Source: Frankiales bacterium (GTDB taxonomy: Bacteria; Actinomycetota; Actinomycetes; Mycobacteriales; SCTD01). From it: a stretch of DNA of 24,538 bases. Location of the stretch: the NCBI GenBank assembly GCA_025464795.1, contig JAODNB010000096.1, forward strand, positions 1-24,538, written 5' to 3'. A program made the position numbers and the translations under genes. Positions 13,676-21,437 of this stretch are shown here, in pieces (position 1 is the first letter of the stretch; each line of letters opens with the position of its first letter). The notes under the pieces were generated by a model, which was not told where the DNA came from, did no database searches, and saw only the letters and a program-made list of their open reading frames with translations.

Positions 13676-14779
13676 GTGCGTCACCTACCTCGGTCCGCGC
13701 GCGTCGTGCTCACCGCCGGCGCGCTCGTCGCTGTCGCCGGTGTTGTCACGGCGGCCGTCGGGATGCCCGCCCCAGCGAGCAAGCCGGCAGCCCCACCGAC
13801 CTCCCAGGCCCTCGAGCGACTCGTCGTCGCGCCCGCTGAGGCCTCCCGCGCGCGTCCCGTCGACGTGATCGCGCCCGTCGCACCGCTCCGGAAGCTGGTC
13901 ACCGCTGACCTGCTCATCACCACCAGCAAGCCCCTGACCGCGGCGCAGACGACGGCCCTGCGGAAGATCCGCGGCGTCACGACGGCGACCGTGCTCGGCG
14001 CGCGTGCCCTGCGCGTCGACGGGCACGCGCTGCACGCCGTCAGCGTCGACCCGTCGCAGTTCAGGGCCTTCACCCCCAAGGAGACCGCCTCCTCGAACGC
14101 GCTCTGGGCGGCAGTCGCCCGCGGTGACCTCGCGCCGACCTATGCGGCCAAGCTGCCCCTCGGAGCGACGGCCCGCGTGGTCGGTGCTCGGGTGACGGAG
14201 CTGCGGGTGGGCGCGGTCGCCGACTACGCCCTCCCAGGAGTCGACCTGGTCATGAGCCGCGCGACCGGGCGCAAGGTCGGACTCCGGGACACTCTCGCGC
14301 TGGTCGCGGCGCCAGAGCGCAAGCTCACCTCGCTGAAGCGGGACGTGCGCGAGGCTCTCGGTGAGTCCGTCGACATCCTCGTGCTTCGACCGGTGACGAT
14401 CACCTACCGGCGACCCGCCACCTACCGCGAGCTGTACATGCTGTCCGCCACCTACTGCCCAGGGCTGTCGTGGAAGGTGCTCGCGGCCATCGGTCAGATC
14501 GAGAGCGGTCACGGCCAGAACGTCGGGCCGTCCAGCGCCGGTGCACTCGGTCCGATGCAGTTCCTGCCCACCACCTGGGCCACGTCCGGCGTGGACGGCG
14601 ACGGTGACGGCAAGGCCGACATCATGAGCGCCTACGACGCGGTTCCGGCGGCGGCGCTCTACCTGTGCCGCAACGGCGCCGGCCTGGGCGGACAGGCGCT
14701 GTACAACGCGATCTTCAGCTACAACCACGCAGACTGGTACGTGAAAGAGGTCCTGGCGCTCGCCGCTGAGTACACCTAG
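13676..14779 (+). CDS. Membrane-anchored or secreted lytic transglycosylase (SLT-like)
   Basis: About 367 residues from the chosen GTG. A short basic N-terminus and a hydrophobic run ('VVLTAGALVAVAGVVTAAVG') act as signal peptide or anchor. A middle domain of unknown type follows (about 40-255). The C-terminal transglycosylase domain has catalytic Glu276 in 'AIGQIESGHG', then 'SSAGALGPMQFLPTTW', the Asp-rich 'DGDGDGKADIMSAYDA' and 'FSYNHADWYVKEVL'. It would cleave peptidoglycan glycan strands outside the membrane. The frame stays open upstream to a GTG at 13514, but that extension is Arg/Pro-rich and would leave only 18 bases to the divergent gene. The GTG at 13676 has an AGGA nine bases upstream and puts the hydrophobic segment near the N-terminus. 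The start remains uncertain. Confidence 0.85.
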   Translation: MRHLPRSARVVLTAGALVAVAGVVTAAVGMPAPASKPAAPPTSQALERLVVAPAEASRARPVDVIAPVAPLRKLVTADLLITTSKPLTAAQTTALRKIRGVTTATVLGARALRVDGHALHAVSVDPSQFRAFTPKETASSNALWAAVARGDLAPTYAAKLPLGATARVVGARVTELRVGAVADYALPGVDLVMSRATGRKVGLRDTLALVAAPERKLTSLKRDVREALGESVDILVLRPVTITYRRPATYRELYMLSATYCPGLSWKVLAAIGQIESGHGQNVGPSSAGALGPMQFLPTTWATSGVDGDGDGKADIMSAYDAVPAAALYLCRNGAGLGGQALYNAIFSYNHADWYVKEVLALAAEYT

Positions 14780-14831
14780 GCGGACTGCTGAAGAAGTCGG
14801 GACGTTGTGCTCTGACCGAGCCGGGGTCTTC

Positions 14832-14848
14832 GGGGCACTGTCAGCCCC
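14832..14848 (+). terminator. Weak hairpin after the transglycosylase gene
   Basis: GGGGC / GCCCC with a seven-base loop lies 53 bases after the stop codon. The stem is only five base pairs and has no T-run. The rest of 14780-15057 (278 bases before the next gene) holds only short frames that I cannot support as genes. Confidence 0.28.
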
Positions 14849-15057
14849 ATGCCGACTCGCGCAGCACCCACAGCCGCACATCGGCGCCAGCCGAAAGAGC
14901 TCCCTCGCATGCTGGTGCTCGGTGCCGAGGTGGATCACGACCCTGACGGTGGTCGGTTGGCACCCGCCGGCTGTGTCGCTGGCAAGCCATGCTCACGGCA
15001 AGGACGGGACCTGCATCGGCTGGATGCCGTCGCCCTGGGCAGTCCGGCTCTGATCAG

Positions 15058-16988
15058 GTGAGCCTGCGTTCCCGTTGGCAGCGGGTCTTCGGCCTCGACC
15101 TGGTGCTGCTGCACGCCCCGTCGGTCTGGGACTTCCGGGAGGAGATCATCGTCCAGGGGCCACTCGCGGACGTCATCCCGTCGACGACCGAGTTCGAGAT
15201 GTACCCGATCGGGCTCACCAGCATCGCGGCCTACCTCGAGGCAAACAGCTACAACACCCGGCTCGTGAACCTCGCCTACCGGATGCTGCGCAACCGCGAC
15301 TTCGACGTCGAGGCGAGGATCCGACAGCTGAAGGCGCCCGTCTACGGGATCGACCTGCACTGGCTCCCTCATGCGAACGGCGCGCTGGGCATCGCCGAGC
15401 TCGTGAAGCGGATCCACCCTGACGCCAAGGTGCTGCTCGGTGGCCTGTCCGCCAGCTACTTCCACCTCGAGCTGATGGAGAACCCAGCAGTCGACTTCGT
15501 CCTGCGCGGTGACTCGACGGAGGAGCCGTGTCGGCAGCTGCTCCATGCCCTGCGCGAGGGCAAGCCGCTCGAGTCCGTGCAGAACCTCACGTGGAAGCGC
15601 GACGACGGCACGGTCGTGGTCAACCCGTTGACGTTCGTCCCCGCGGACCTCGACTGGATCGACGTGCCGGCCTACGACTTCATGCTGCACGCCGTCTTCA
15701 AGTACCGGAGCTTCGCTGACTTCCTGCCGTACATCGAGTGGTTGCGCTATCCGTCGACGATGCTCCTGAGCTCCCGGGGATGCCCGTATGACTGCGCGAT
15801 CTGCGGCGGCTCACGGAGCGCCTACCGCGCCGTCGCCGGACGCAACCGAGTGGCGCTGCGGTCGCCCGAGAAGCTCGTCGCTGACGCGCGGCTCATCTCG
15901 ACCTTCTCCCGCGCCCCCATCTTCATGGTCCACGACCCCAGGGTGGGCGGAGTCGCCCGAGGCGACCGGTTCTTCGAGCTGCTCGCCGAGGCCGACCTGC
16001 CGAACGAGCTGGTCATCGAGGTGTTCTACCCGGCGGACCGCGCGTCTTCGACAAGGTGGCTCGGGCGACCAGGGCCTGGAGCCTGCAGATCACGATCGAA
16101 TCGGCGAGTCCCGCGATCCGCGAGGCCAACGGCAAGTTTCCCGTGAGCAACGAGGTCGTGGAGCAGACGCTCGAGGCAGCACTCGCAGCCGGGTGCGAGA
16201 AGGTCGACCTGTTCTTCATGGTCGGCCTTTCGGGGCAGACCCCGGCGCTGGCCATGGAGACCATCCCCTACTGCCGTCACCTCGTCGAGAGGTTCGGCGC
16301 TGACCGACGGCTGCAGTTCTACGTCGCGCCCCTCGGTCCGTTCCTCGACCCAGGAAGCCGTGCGTACGAACAGCCGGAGACGCTGGGCTACCACCGTCTG
16401 CTCACGACGCTGGCCGAGCACCGGGCGGCGCTGCTCGGCCCCACCTGGCAGGACATGCTCTCCTACGAGACGGACTGGATGACCCGCGAGCAGATCGTCG
16501 CCACGACCTACTCCGTGGGCCGCGGGCTCAACGACCTCAAGCACGAGTGCGGGCTCATCGACCGCGCCACGCACGACACGGTCGACGCCCACCTGAGCTC
16601 CGCGGTGCGGACCCTCGCTGAGGTCGCGCTCCTGACGAACGTCCCTGAGCCCGAGCGCCGACGACGCCTCCAGCTGCTCAAGTCGGCCTCGGAGGTCGCC
16701 AACTCCTCCAGTCTGGTCGGTGAGGACGAGCTCAAGTGGAAGACCCCGCGCGGCATTCGTCTCAGCATCGGGCTGTGTCGGCACATCGCGGCCGCACTGC
16801 CCCGAGAGCTGCTCCATGGCATCGACCGGTACAGAGGCAGCTACGACCAGGCGGTTGCCGCGCCCGAGCTTCTGCCGACGCGCCCCGTGCTGCTCGGGAT
16901 CCCGGTGCTGGGCCGACCCCATGCTCCGGCCGTCGGCGCAGGACGTCCCTCAGGGACAGGACCTCCGGCCCTGTTCACGCCCACGTGA
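15058..16988 (+). pseudogene. B12-binding / radical SAM protein split by a single frameshift
   Basis: Two overlapping frames together make one protein of about 643 residues. The first has a cobalamin-binding-type domain ('LVLLHAPSVWDF', 'YPIGLTSIAAYLE', 'VLLGGLSASYFHLE', 'VLRGDSTEEPC') and the radical SAM cluster motif C242-x3-C246-x2-C249 in 'RGCPYDCAICGG'. It runs into an unrelated Arg/Pro-rich tail ending at 16146. The true continuation ('RVFDKVARATRAWSLQITIE', 'VDLFFMVGLSGQTP') lies one frame away. Reading back one base near 16038 gives a smooth 'YPADPRVFDK', as if one C were lost from GACCCGCGC. The family resembles TIGR04190-type B12-binding radical SAM proteins of unknown substrate. 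The start is uncertain: GTG 15058 or ATG 14989, both with poor ribosome binding sites. It is either a broken gene or a sequencing error. Confidence 0.82.
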
Positions 16989-17006
16989 CGGGGCGACAGT
17001 CAGAGC

Positions 17007-17333
17007 ATGAACCAGCGAGTCAGTCTGCCCACGGATCTCACCGATCTCACCCTGGCACCGGTCGCCCTTGCGCTGAGCCGTCGTCTCGCTGAGGTGGGAG
17101 CGCTTGTCCCTGGCGAGCTCTTCCGCGCCATCGCGGCGAGCACGGACCACGAGCCGGTGCCGGGCCGACGTGGTGAGCTGCTCATCCAGATGCTTCGCCG
17201 CGATGTCGACCTGCGTGAGTGGAAGCTGGACTGGAGCCCGAGCGGACTTCGGATGAGCCACCACGACCACGAGCTGGTCCTTGGCGCGTCACCGTTCCTG
17301 CGCGACTTCCTGAGCGAGGACCACAGGCCATGA
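17007..17333 (+). CDS. Small protein of unknown function
   Basis: A 108-residue protein that I do not recognise. It starts with 'MNQRVSLPTDLTDLTLAPVA' and ends in a His/Asp-rich stretch ('SHHDHELVLG', 'FLRDFLSEDHRP'). It has no signal peptide or membrane segment and looks soluble. The ATG at 17007 has no clear ribosome binding site. GACAGT ends six bases upstream, one base short of a TANNNT leaderless box. Its stop overlaps the next start by four bases (ATGA), which supports it as a real, translated gene coupled to the small membrane protein that follows. Confidence 0.6.
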   Translation: MNQRVSLPTDLTDLTLAPVALALSRRLAEVGALVPGELFRAIAASTDHEPVPGRRGELLIQMLRRDVDLREWKLDWSPSGLRMSHHDHELVLGASPFLRDFLSEDHRP

Positions 17334-17548
17334 CGGCCCTTGTGGTCGCCTGCGCCGTGATCGTGCTTGTCGCCGTCTTGATCGGCTACCTCGTGATCGC
17401 CGTGGTGGTGATGGCCGTGCGCTCGTCCGTCGGGTGTGCCAGTGCGATCCGGGCCGCTCCGCAGGCTCCGCAGGTCTCCGAGCCGCCCCGGTGGACAGCG
17501 CTGGACGACCAGCAGGTCGCTCGGTACCTCAAGCAGTCACCGCCCTGA
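17330..17548 (+). CDS. Small single-helix membrane protein, unknown function
   Basis: A 72-residue protein beginning directly with a hydrophobic helix, 'ALVVACAVIVLVAVLIGYLV' continuing to about residue 29. It ends in a hydrophilic tail rich in Pro and Ala ('APQAPQVSEPPRWTALDD'). The start is the ATG overlapping the preceding stop (ATGA), which indicates translational coupling. A longer open frame upstream would be antisense-like and lacks this coupling. It probably sits in the cytoplasmic membrane with a short N-terminus and a C-terminal tail; topology is not resolved. No family is recognised. Confidence 0.62.
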   Translation: MTALVVACAVIVLVAVLIGYLVIAVVVMAVRSSVGCASAIRAAPQAPQVSEPPRWTALDDQQVARYLKQSPP

Positions 17549-17639
17549 CCAAGCGCTTTCGCAGTCCTGCCACCTGACGGCGGGTGCGGAGCTACAGTCC
17601 GCGGGCGGAGTAGCGGCAGGCTCGGGGAAGGCGGCACGG

Positions 17640-18107
17640 ATGGGGCGACAGCTGTGCCTCATCGTGGCCCTGGCTGTGTGCGGCGCTGTCACCGGTTGCA
17701 GCAGCAGCAGCTCAGGTGCGAAGACGGAGTCGGCTCTGCGACTGAAGGTCGGTCAGTGCGTGGTCCCGCCGAAGGAGCCGACCGCGGAGCTGAGCAGCGT
17801 GTCCGTCGTGCCGTGCACGAAGCTGCACACCCAAGAGGCCTACGCCCTGGTCGACTACCTGGCGCCCGCGTCGGCGGCCAATCCTGACAGCTACCCGGGA
17901 CCGCAGGTGCTGAAGAAGTTCGCCGACGGCAGCTGTGCCCAGCGGTACGAGGGCTACGTCGGGGTGTCGTACGCCGATTCCTCGCTGTTCTTCACCTACC
18001 TGCTTCCCTCGGCTCGCGGATGGCAGGCCGGAGACCACGCGATCACGTGCTTCGTGACGACGACGGGCGCCTCGCTGACCCGGTCCGTCAAAGGCAGCAA
18101 GCTCTAG
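17640..18107 (+). CDS. Septum-formation-family lipoprotein
   Basis: A 155-residue protein with a lipoprotein signal: hydrophobic 'LCLIVALAVCGAVTGC' with lipobox V-T-G-C20 and a Ser-rich linker. The mature part ('LKVGQCVVPP', 'VVPCTKLHTQEAYAL', 'DGSCAQRYEGYVG', 'GDHAITCFV') fits the actinobacterial septum-formation domain (Septum_form). Its four cysteines C40, C59, C99 and C137 could make two disulfides outside the cell. The ATG at 17640 is chosen because GGGGAAGG lies about ten bases upstream and the signal peptide starts there. It precedes the DUF4280 gene by 13 bases, so it may belong to the injection-system operon; whether it works with it is unknown. Confidence 0.8.
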   Translation: MGRQLCLIVALAVCGAVTGCSSSSSGAKTESALRLKVGQCVVPPKEPTAELSSVSVVPCTKLHTQEAYALVDYLAPASAANPDSYPGPQVLKKFADGSCAQRYEGYVGVSYADSSLFFTYLLPSARGWQAGDHAITCFVTTTGASLTRSVKGSKL

Positions 18108-18120
18108 CAGGGAGGTTGTC

Positions 18121-18519
18121 ATGGGTGCTCCGAACGCCGTCACCTCGGCGATGATGCAGTGCACGTTCGGCTTGGCTCCGTCGAGCCTGGTCGCGCTGCC
18201 GAAGGGCCAGCCGGTCCTCATCGAGAGCAAGCCCGCGGCCACTACGGCCGACATGCTGCCCATGGCGAACATCCCGCCCTTCGGGGTCTGCAACTCCCTG
18301 GCCAACCCGCTGGTGGCTGCGGCGACAGCTGCCGCGCTCGGCGTGCTGACACCGATGCCCTGCACGCCTGTGGCAGCCGGTCCCTGGCAGCCCGGAGCCG
18401 TACGGACCCTCATCAACGGAAGTCCCGCCCTGACCGCTGGCTCGATGGTGATGTGCGCCTTTGGTGGGGGTTCCATCTCTCTTGTGAACCCTGGTGCGGT
18501 CAAGACCACCAGCGGTTGA
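18121..18519 (+). CDS. DUF4280 PAAR-like protein (tip candidate of contractile injection system)
   Basis: A 132-residue protein covered by a DUF4280 domain: 'AVTSAMMQCTFGLAPS', 'NIPPFGVCNSLANPLVAAAT', 'LTPMPCTPVAAGPW' and 'MVMCAFGGGSISLVNPG', with conserved cysteines C14, C57, C81 and C112. DUF4280 proteins are PAAR-like and are taken to cap the spike of type VI and extracellular contractile systems; I infer that role here from the family and the sheath and tube genes that follow. GGGAGG (18110-18115) lies five bases before the ATG. It is placed at the head of the cluster rather than next to spike and baseplate genes. Confidence 0.87.
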   Translation: MGAPNAVTSAMMQCTFGLAPSSLVALPKGQPVLIESKPAATTADMLPMANIPPFGVCNSLANPLVAAATAAALGVLTPMPCTPVAAGPWQPGAVRTLINGSPALTAGSMVMCAFGGGSISLVNPGAVKTTSG

Positions 18520-18656
18520 AACCTGCGTGAAGCAAGAACTTCGAGCAATTTCCTGCTTTCCCCTCTGCGCGTGCCTACCGGGTCTATGGTCCGGTCACCG
18601 CCTACGCGGGCGGCCGTCGGTCCCGGCTTGGACCGCTCCAGAGGAAGGTGTCGCCG
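18520..18656 (+). promoter_or_regulatory. Leader region of the sheath gene with inverted repeat
   Basis: This 137-base gap is the largest inside the cluster. It has an AT-richer block (about 18530-18560), a lone TATGGT (18585-18590) that could be a -10 but lacks a clear -35, and a perfect inverted repeat CGGTCC / GGACCG (18618-18635, six-base loop) just before the GAGGAAG ribosome binding site. It may hold a promoter for the structural genes or a hairpin affecting their translation. Confidence 0.4.
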
Positions 18657-20231
18657 GTGCCTACTTACACCGCACCCGGTGTGTACGTGGAAGAGGTGCC
18701 CTCTTCCCAGAAGGTGCTTTCCGCAGCCGCCACAGCCATTGCTGCATTCGTGGGCTTTACCGAGCGGGCCCCCAACGACGACCCGCAGGACCCGGAGGGC
18801 CTCGCTCCACGCCTGGTCACCAGCTGGTCGCAGTTCGAGGAGCTGTTCGGCTCCTTCGCTCCCGGTTGCGTGCTGCCGCTGAGCGTCTACGGGTATTTCC
18901 AGAACGGCGGGAGCGTCGCCTACATCTGCCGCGTTCCCAACAGCAAGCCCGCAGGCGTGCCCTCGCAGCGCGCACTGCCCGCGGCCGACCGTGCCCTTGG
19001 CCTCCCCGTGTCCGTGACGAGCCTCGAGCCGGACGCCGACATCAGCATCGCGATCTCCTCCGAGGACGCGGGGGACGACGCTCCTGACGGTCCTGCGCCG
19101 TTCACCCTCGAGGTGCTCGAGGGCAACAAGGTCGTCGAGACCTTCCCGAACCTCACGCTGGACAGCGGTGACCGCAACGCGGCCACCGTGGTCAACGCGA
19201 CGTCGACCAAGGTCAAGGTCGACGTGAAGCTCGACAAGAAGGCTGACCTCTCCTCCCTGCTCGAGGTGATGAAGTCGGGCCTGTACGCGCTCGAGAAGGT
19301 CGCCCCCGTCCCGATCCCCGTCCAGGGCAAGAGCTTCGCCGGCTCCGAGTCCGCCCGTCGCGGCATCAACGGCCTCGCGGTCGCCGAGGACGTCACGATG
19401 GTCGTGGTCCCGGACCTGGCCACGGCCGCCCGCAAGCCCGACGGCACCTTGGACCTGGGCCTCTGGAAGGCCGTCCAGACCTCGCTGATCGCGCACTGCG
19501 AGCTCAACGGCAACCGGATGGCGGTCCTCGACGCGCCTCCCGGCATGTCACCGCAGCAGATCAAGGAGTGGCGCTCCGACGTCGCGATGTACGACTCGGC
19601 CTTCGCCGCGCTCTACTACCCGTGGATCAAGGTCGAGAACCCGATCGGGGTCAACGGCGACAGCGAGGTCTTCATCCCGCCGTCCGGTCACATCGCCGGC
19701 CTGTGGGCCAAGACCGACGAGTCGCGGGGCGTGTGGAAGGCCCCGGCCAACGACACGCTGCGTGGGTGCCTCGACATCGAGCGCTCCATCACGCAGAACG
19801 AGCAGGGTCTGCTCAACCCGATCGGCATCAACTGCATCCGGCCCTTCGGTACCCGGGGGATCCGGGTCTGGGGCGCACGCACGCTGGCTTCCGACTCTGA
19901 CTGGCGCTACATCAACGTGCGCCGGCTGTTCAACATGGTCGAGGCCACGATCATGGAGGGCACGCAGTTCGCGGTGTTCGAGCCGAACGACGTGACCCTG
20001 TGGGAGGGCGTCAGCAGGACCCTCACCGGTTTCCTGCGCGGGCTGTGGTCTGCCGGCGCGCTGTTCGGCGACTCGGCGGAGCAGGCCTTCTACGTCAAGT
20101 GCGACGCGGAGACCAACCCGCCCCAGTCGATCGACGAGGGCAAGCTCGTGGTCGAGGTCGGCATCGCGCCGGTCAAGCCCGCGGAGTTCGTCGTGTTCAG
20201 GATCAGCCAGCAGAAGCAGGTGGCCAGCTGA
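18657..20231 (+). CDS. Contractile tail sheath protein (eCIS / phage-tail-like)
   Basis: A 524-residue sheath protein. The N-terminus 'YTAPGVYVEEVPS' (4-16) is the arm typical of contractile sheaths. The C-terminal domain (about 380-524) is clear: 'GLLNPIGINCIRPFGTRGI', 'VWGARTLASDSDWRYINVRR', 'TLTGFLRGLWSAG', 'GDSAEQAFYVKCD' and 'PAEFVVFRISQ'. The middle portion (about 95-215) is a variable inserted domain. It would polymerise around the tube and shorten to drive it into a target. The GTG at 18657 is chosen because GAGGAAG is nine bases upstream; the GTG at 18648 is too close to it. Related proteins include Afp2-4 and Streptomyces CIS sheaths. A single sheath gene is present in the window. 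Confidence 0.95.
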   Translation: MPTYTAPGVYVEEVPSSQKVLSAAATAIAAFVGFTERAPNDDPQDPEGLAPRLVTSWSQFEELFGSFAPGCVLPLSVYGYFQNGGSVAYICRVPNSKPAGVPSQRALPAADRALGLPVSVTSLEPDADISIAISSEDAGDDAPDGPAPFTLEVLEGNKVVETFPNLTLDSGDRNAATVVNATSTKVKVDVKLDKKADLSSLLEVMKSGLYALEKVAPVPIPVQGKSFAGSESARRGINGLAVAEDVTMVVVPDLATAARKPDGTLDLGLWKAVQTSLIAHCELNGNRMAVLDAPPGMSPQQIKEWRSDVAMYDSAFAALYYPWIKVENPIGVNGDSEVFIPPSGHIAGLWAKTDESRGVWKAPANDTLRGCLDIERSITQNEQGLLNPIGINCIRPFGTRGIRVWGARTLASDSDWRYINVRRLFNMVEATIMEGTQFAVFEPNDVTLWEGVSRTLTGFLRGLWSAGALFGDSAEQAFYVKCDAETNPPQSIDEGKLVVEVGIAPVKPAEFVVFRISQQKQVAS

Positions 20232-20286
20232 TGGCTGCTTCTCTGACTGTCACCGCAACCGTTCGCCCCGCCACTGAGGAGTCTTC

Positions 20287-20766
20287 GTGCCCAACGACCT
20301 GATCAGCCACGACCCGATCATCTCGCAGAACTTCTGCCTCGAGATCGACGGCGACGTCGTCTCCTTCCTGTCGGGCGTCTCCGGCCTGGACATCGAGGTC
20401 GAGGTCGCCACCACCCAGCAGGTGGGCAAGGGCGGCAAGATCCAGATGATCCGCACCCTGGGCAACCAGACCAAGGCGCCGGACATCCAGCTCACCAGGA
20501 TGGCCCCCATGGACGCCAAGTCCGACAAGCTGTGGACCTGGTTCAACGACGTCCGTGACAAGGGCATGAAGATCGGTGACCGCGCCGGCGCCCGCAAGAA
20601 CGGCTCGATCGTCATCTTCGACACCAGCAACGCTGAGGTGGGCCGGTTCAACTTCTACAACGGCTGGCCGACCAAGATCGCCACCGACGGTCTCAGCGCC
20701 GACTCGCACGAGCCCGTCAAGGAGACCATCGTCCTGACGTGCGAGCGCCTCGAGCGGGTCAAGTAG
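20287..20766 (+). CDS. Tail tube protein 1 (T4 gp19-like)
   Basis: A 159-residue tube protein of the phage T4 gp19/TIGR02241 type: 'NFCLEIDGDVVSFLSGVSGL', 'IQMIRTLGNQTKAPDIQLTR', 'LWTWFNDVRDKG', and 'EVGRFNFYNGWPTKIATDGL' followed by 'ETIVLTCERLERV'. It would stack as rings to form the inner tube inside the sheath. The GTG is supported by GAGGAG five bases upstream. It lies 55 bases after the sheath stop. It shares its fold and several positions with the second tube gene downstream and is probably the main tube subunit, since it directly follows the sheath. Confidence 0.93.
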   Translation: MPNDLISHDPIISQNFCLEIDGDVVSFLSGVSGLDIEVEVATTQQVGKGGKIQMIRTLGNQTKAPDIQLTRMAPMDAKSDKLWTWFNDVRDKGMKIGDRAGARKNGSIVIFDTSNAEVGRFNFYNGWPTKIATDGLSADSHEPVKETIVLTCERLERVK

Positions 20767-20771
20767 CGCGC

Positions 20772-21260
20772 ATGCCCCTCGCCACCGAGTACGCGTTCGT
20801 CCTGCCCCGCGGCTACGTCGACAGACATGGAGACGTGCATCGCACGGGCATCATGCGGCTGGCCACGGCGCGGGACGAGCTGGAGCCGCTCCGCGACCCC
20901 ACCGTCTCGGGACCCGATGACCCGCGCCTGACCGTCCTGGTCCTGGCGCGGGTGGTGAGCACCCTGGGGTCCCTCGAGCTCGTCACCCCGCACGAGATCG
21001 AGGGGCTCTTCACCGCCGACATGGCGTTCTTGCAGGACTTCTACGGCGTCATCAACTTCGGCACGCAGGAGGAGTACGAGGCGCTGCTGGCCGAGCAGGA
21101 GCAGGCCCCGCCGCCTCCTACTCCGGTCGGCGCGGCGCCGCAGGCCCTTCCTGCGGCTGCTCCCGCCGCAGTACCCACCGCGGCGCCGGACGCTGACTCG
21201 CCCCCTGCGCCCGCCAACCGGCGGGCACAGATCGAGGAGATGGGCGCGGTCCGAAGGTAA
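20772..21260 (+). CDS. Tail-assembly-chaperone-like eCIS protein
   Basis: A 162-residue protein found between the two tube genes. Residues about 1-105 look like a conserved domain ('EYAFVLPRGYVDRHGDVHR', 'GIMRLATARDELEPLRDP', 'LTVLVLARVVSTLGSLELVT', 'IEGLFTADMAFLQDFYGVIN'). This recalls tail-assembly proteins that sit between tube and tape-measure genes in phages and eCIS. The rest is a flexible Pro/Ala tail. Role inferred from position and size only. Starts at an ATG five bases after the tube stop. Its TAA stop is followed by one codon and then the DUF6760 start in the same reading frame. Confidence 0.7.
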   Translation: MPLATEYAFVLPRGYVDRHGDVHRTGIMRLATARDELEPLRDPTVSGPDDPRLTVLVLARVVSTLGSLELVTPHEIEGLFTADMAFLQDFYGVINFGTQEEYEALLAEQEQAPPPPTPVGAAPQALPAAAPAAVPTAAPDADSPPAPANRRAQIEEMGAVRR

Positions 21261-21263
21261 TCC

Positions 21264-21437
21264 GTGCTCGCCTATCCGGCGGAAGCGATCTGGCAGGAGG
21301 TCGCCTTCCTCGCCTACCACCTGCACTGGCCGCTGGATGACCTGCTCGACCTCGAGCACGCCGATCGGGTGAGGCTCATCCGGGCGGTGTCGAACCTCAA
21401 CAAGCAGGCATGGGAGGCCGTTCGTGACCACGCCTGA
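21264..21437 (+). CDS. DUF6760 small eCIS protein
   Basis: A 57-residue protein: 'LAYPAEAIWQEVAFLAYHLH' then 'WPLDDLLDLEHADRVRLIR', with a Trp/His-rich amphipathic pattern. As I recall, it matches the DUF6760 family found beside eCIS tube genes. The GTG at 21264 has GAAGG upstream, which overlaps the preceding stop codon. It is in the same frame as the preceding gene and 14 bases of its 3' end overlap the second tube gene. In phages a short second chaperone segment occupies the same place, but the function here is unproven. Confidence 0.75.
   Translation: MLAYPAEAIWQEVAFLAYHLHWPLDDLLDLEHADRVRLIRAVSNLNKQAWEAVRDHA

Noticed and set aside
14780..15057. Short frames and a possible cobalamin riboswitch upstream of the B12-binding radical SAM gene
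   Set aside because: I could not find the conserved B12-box or the core elements of a cobalamin riboswitch, and the short frames have no recognisable product.
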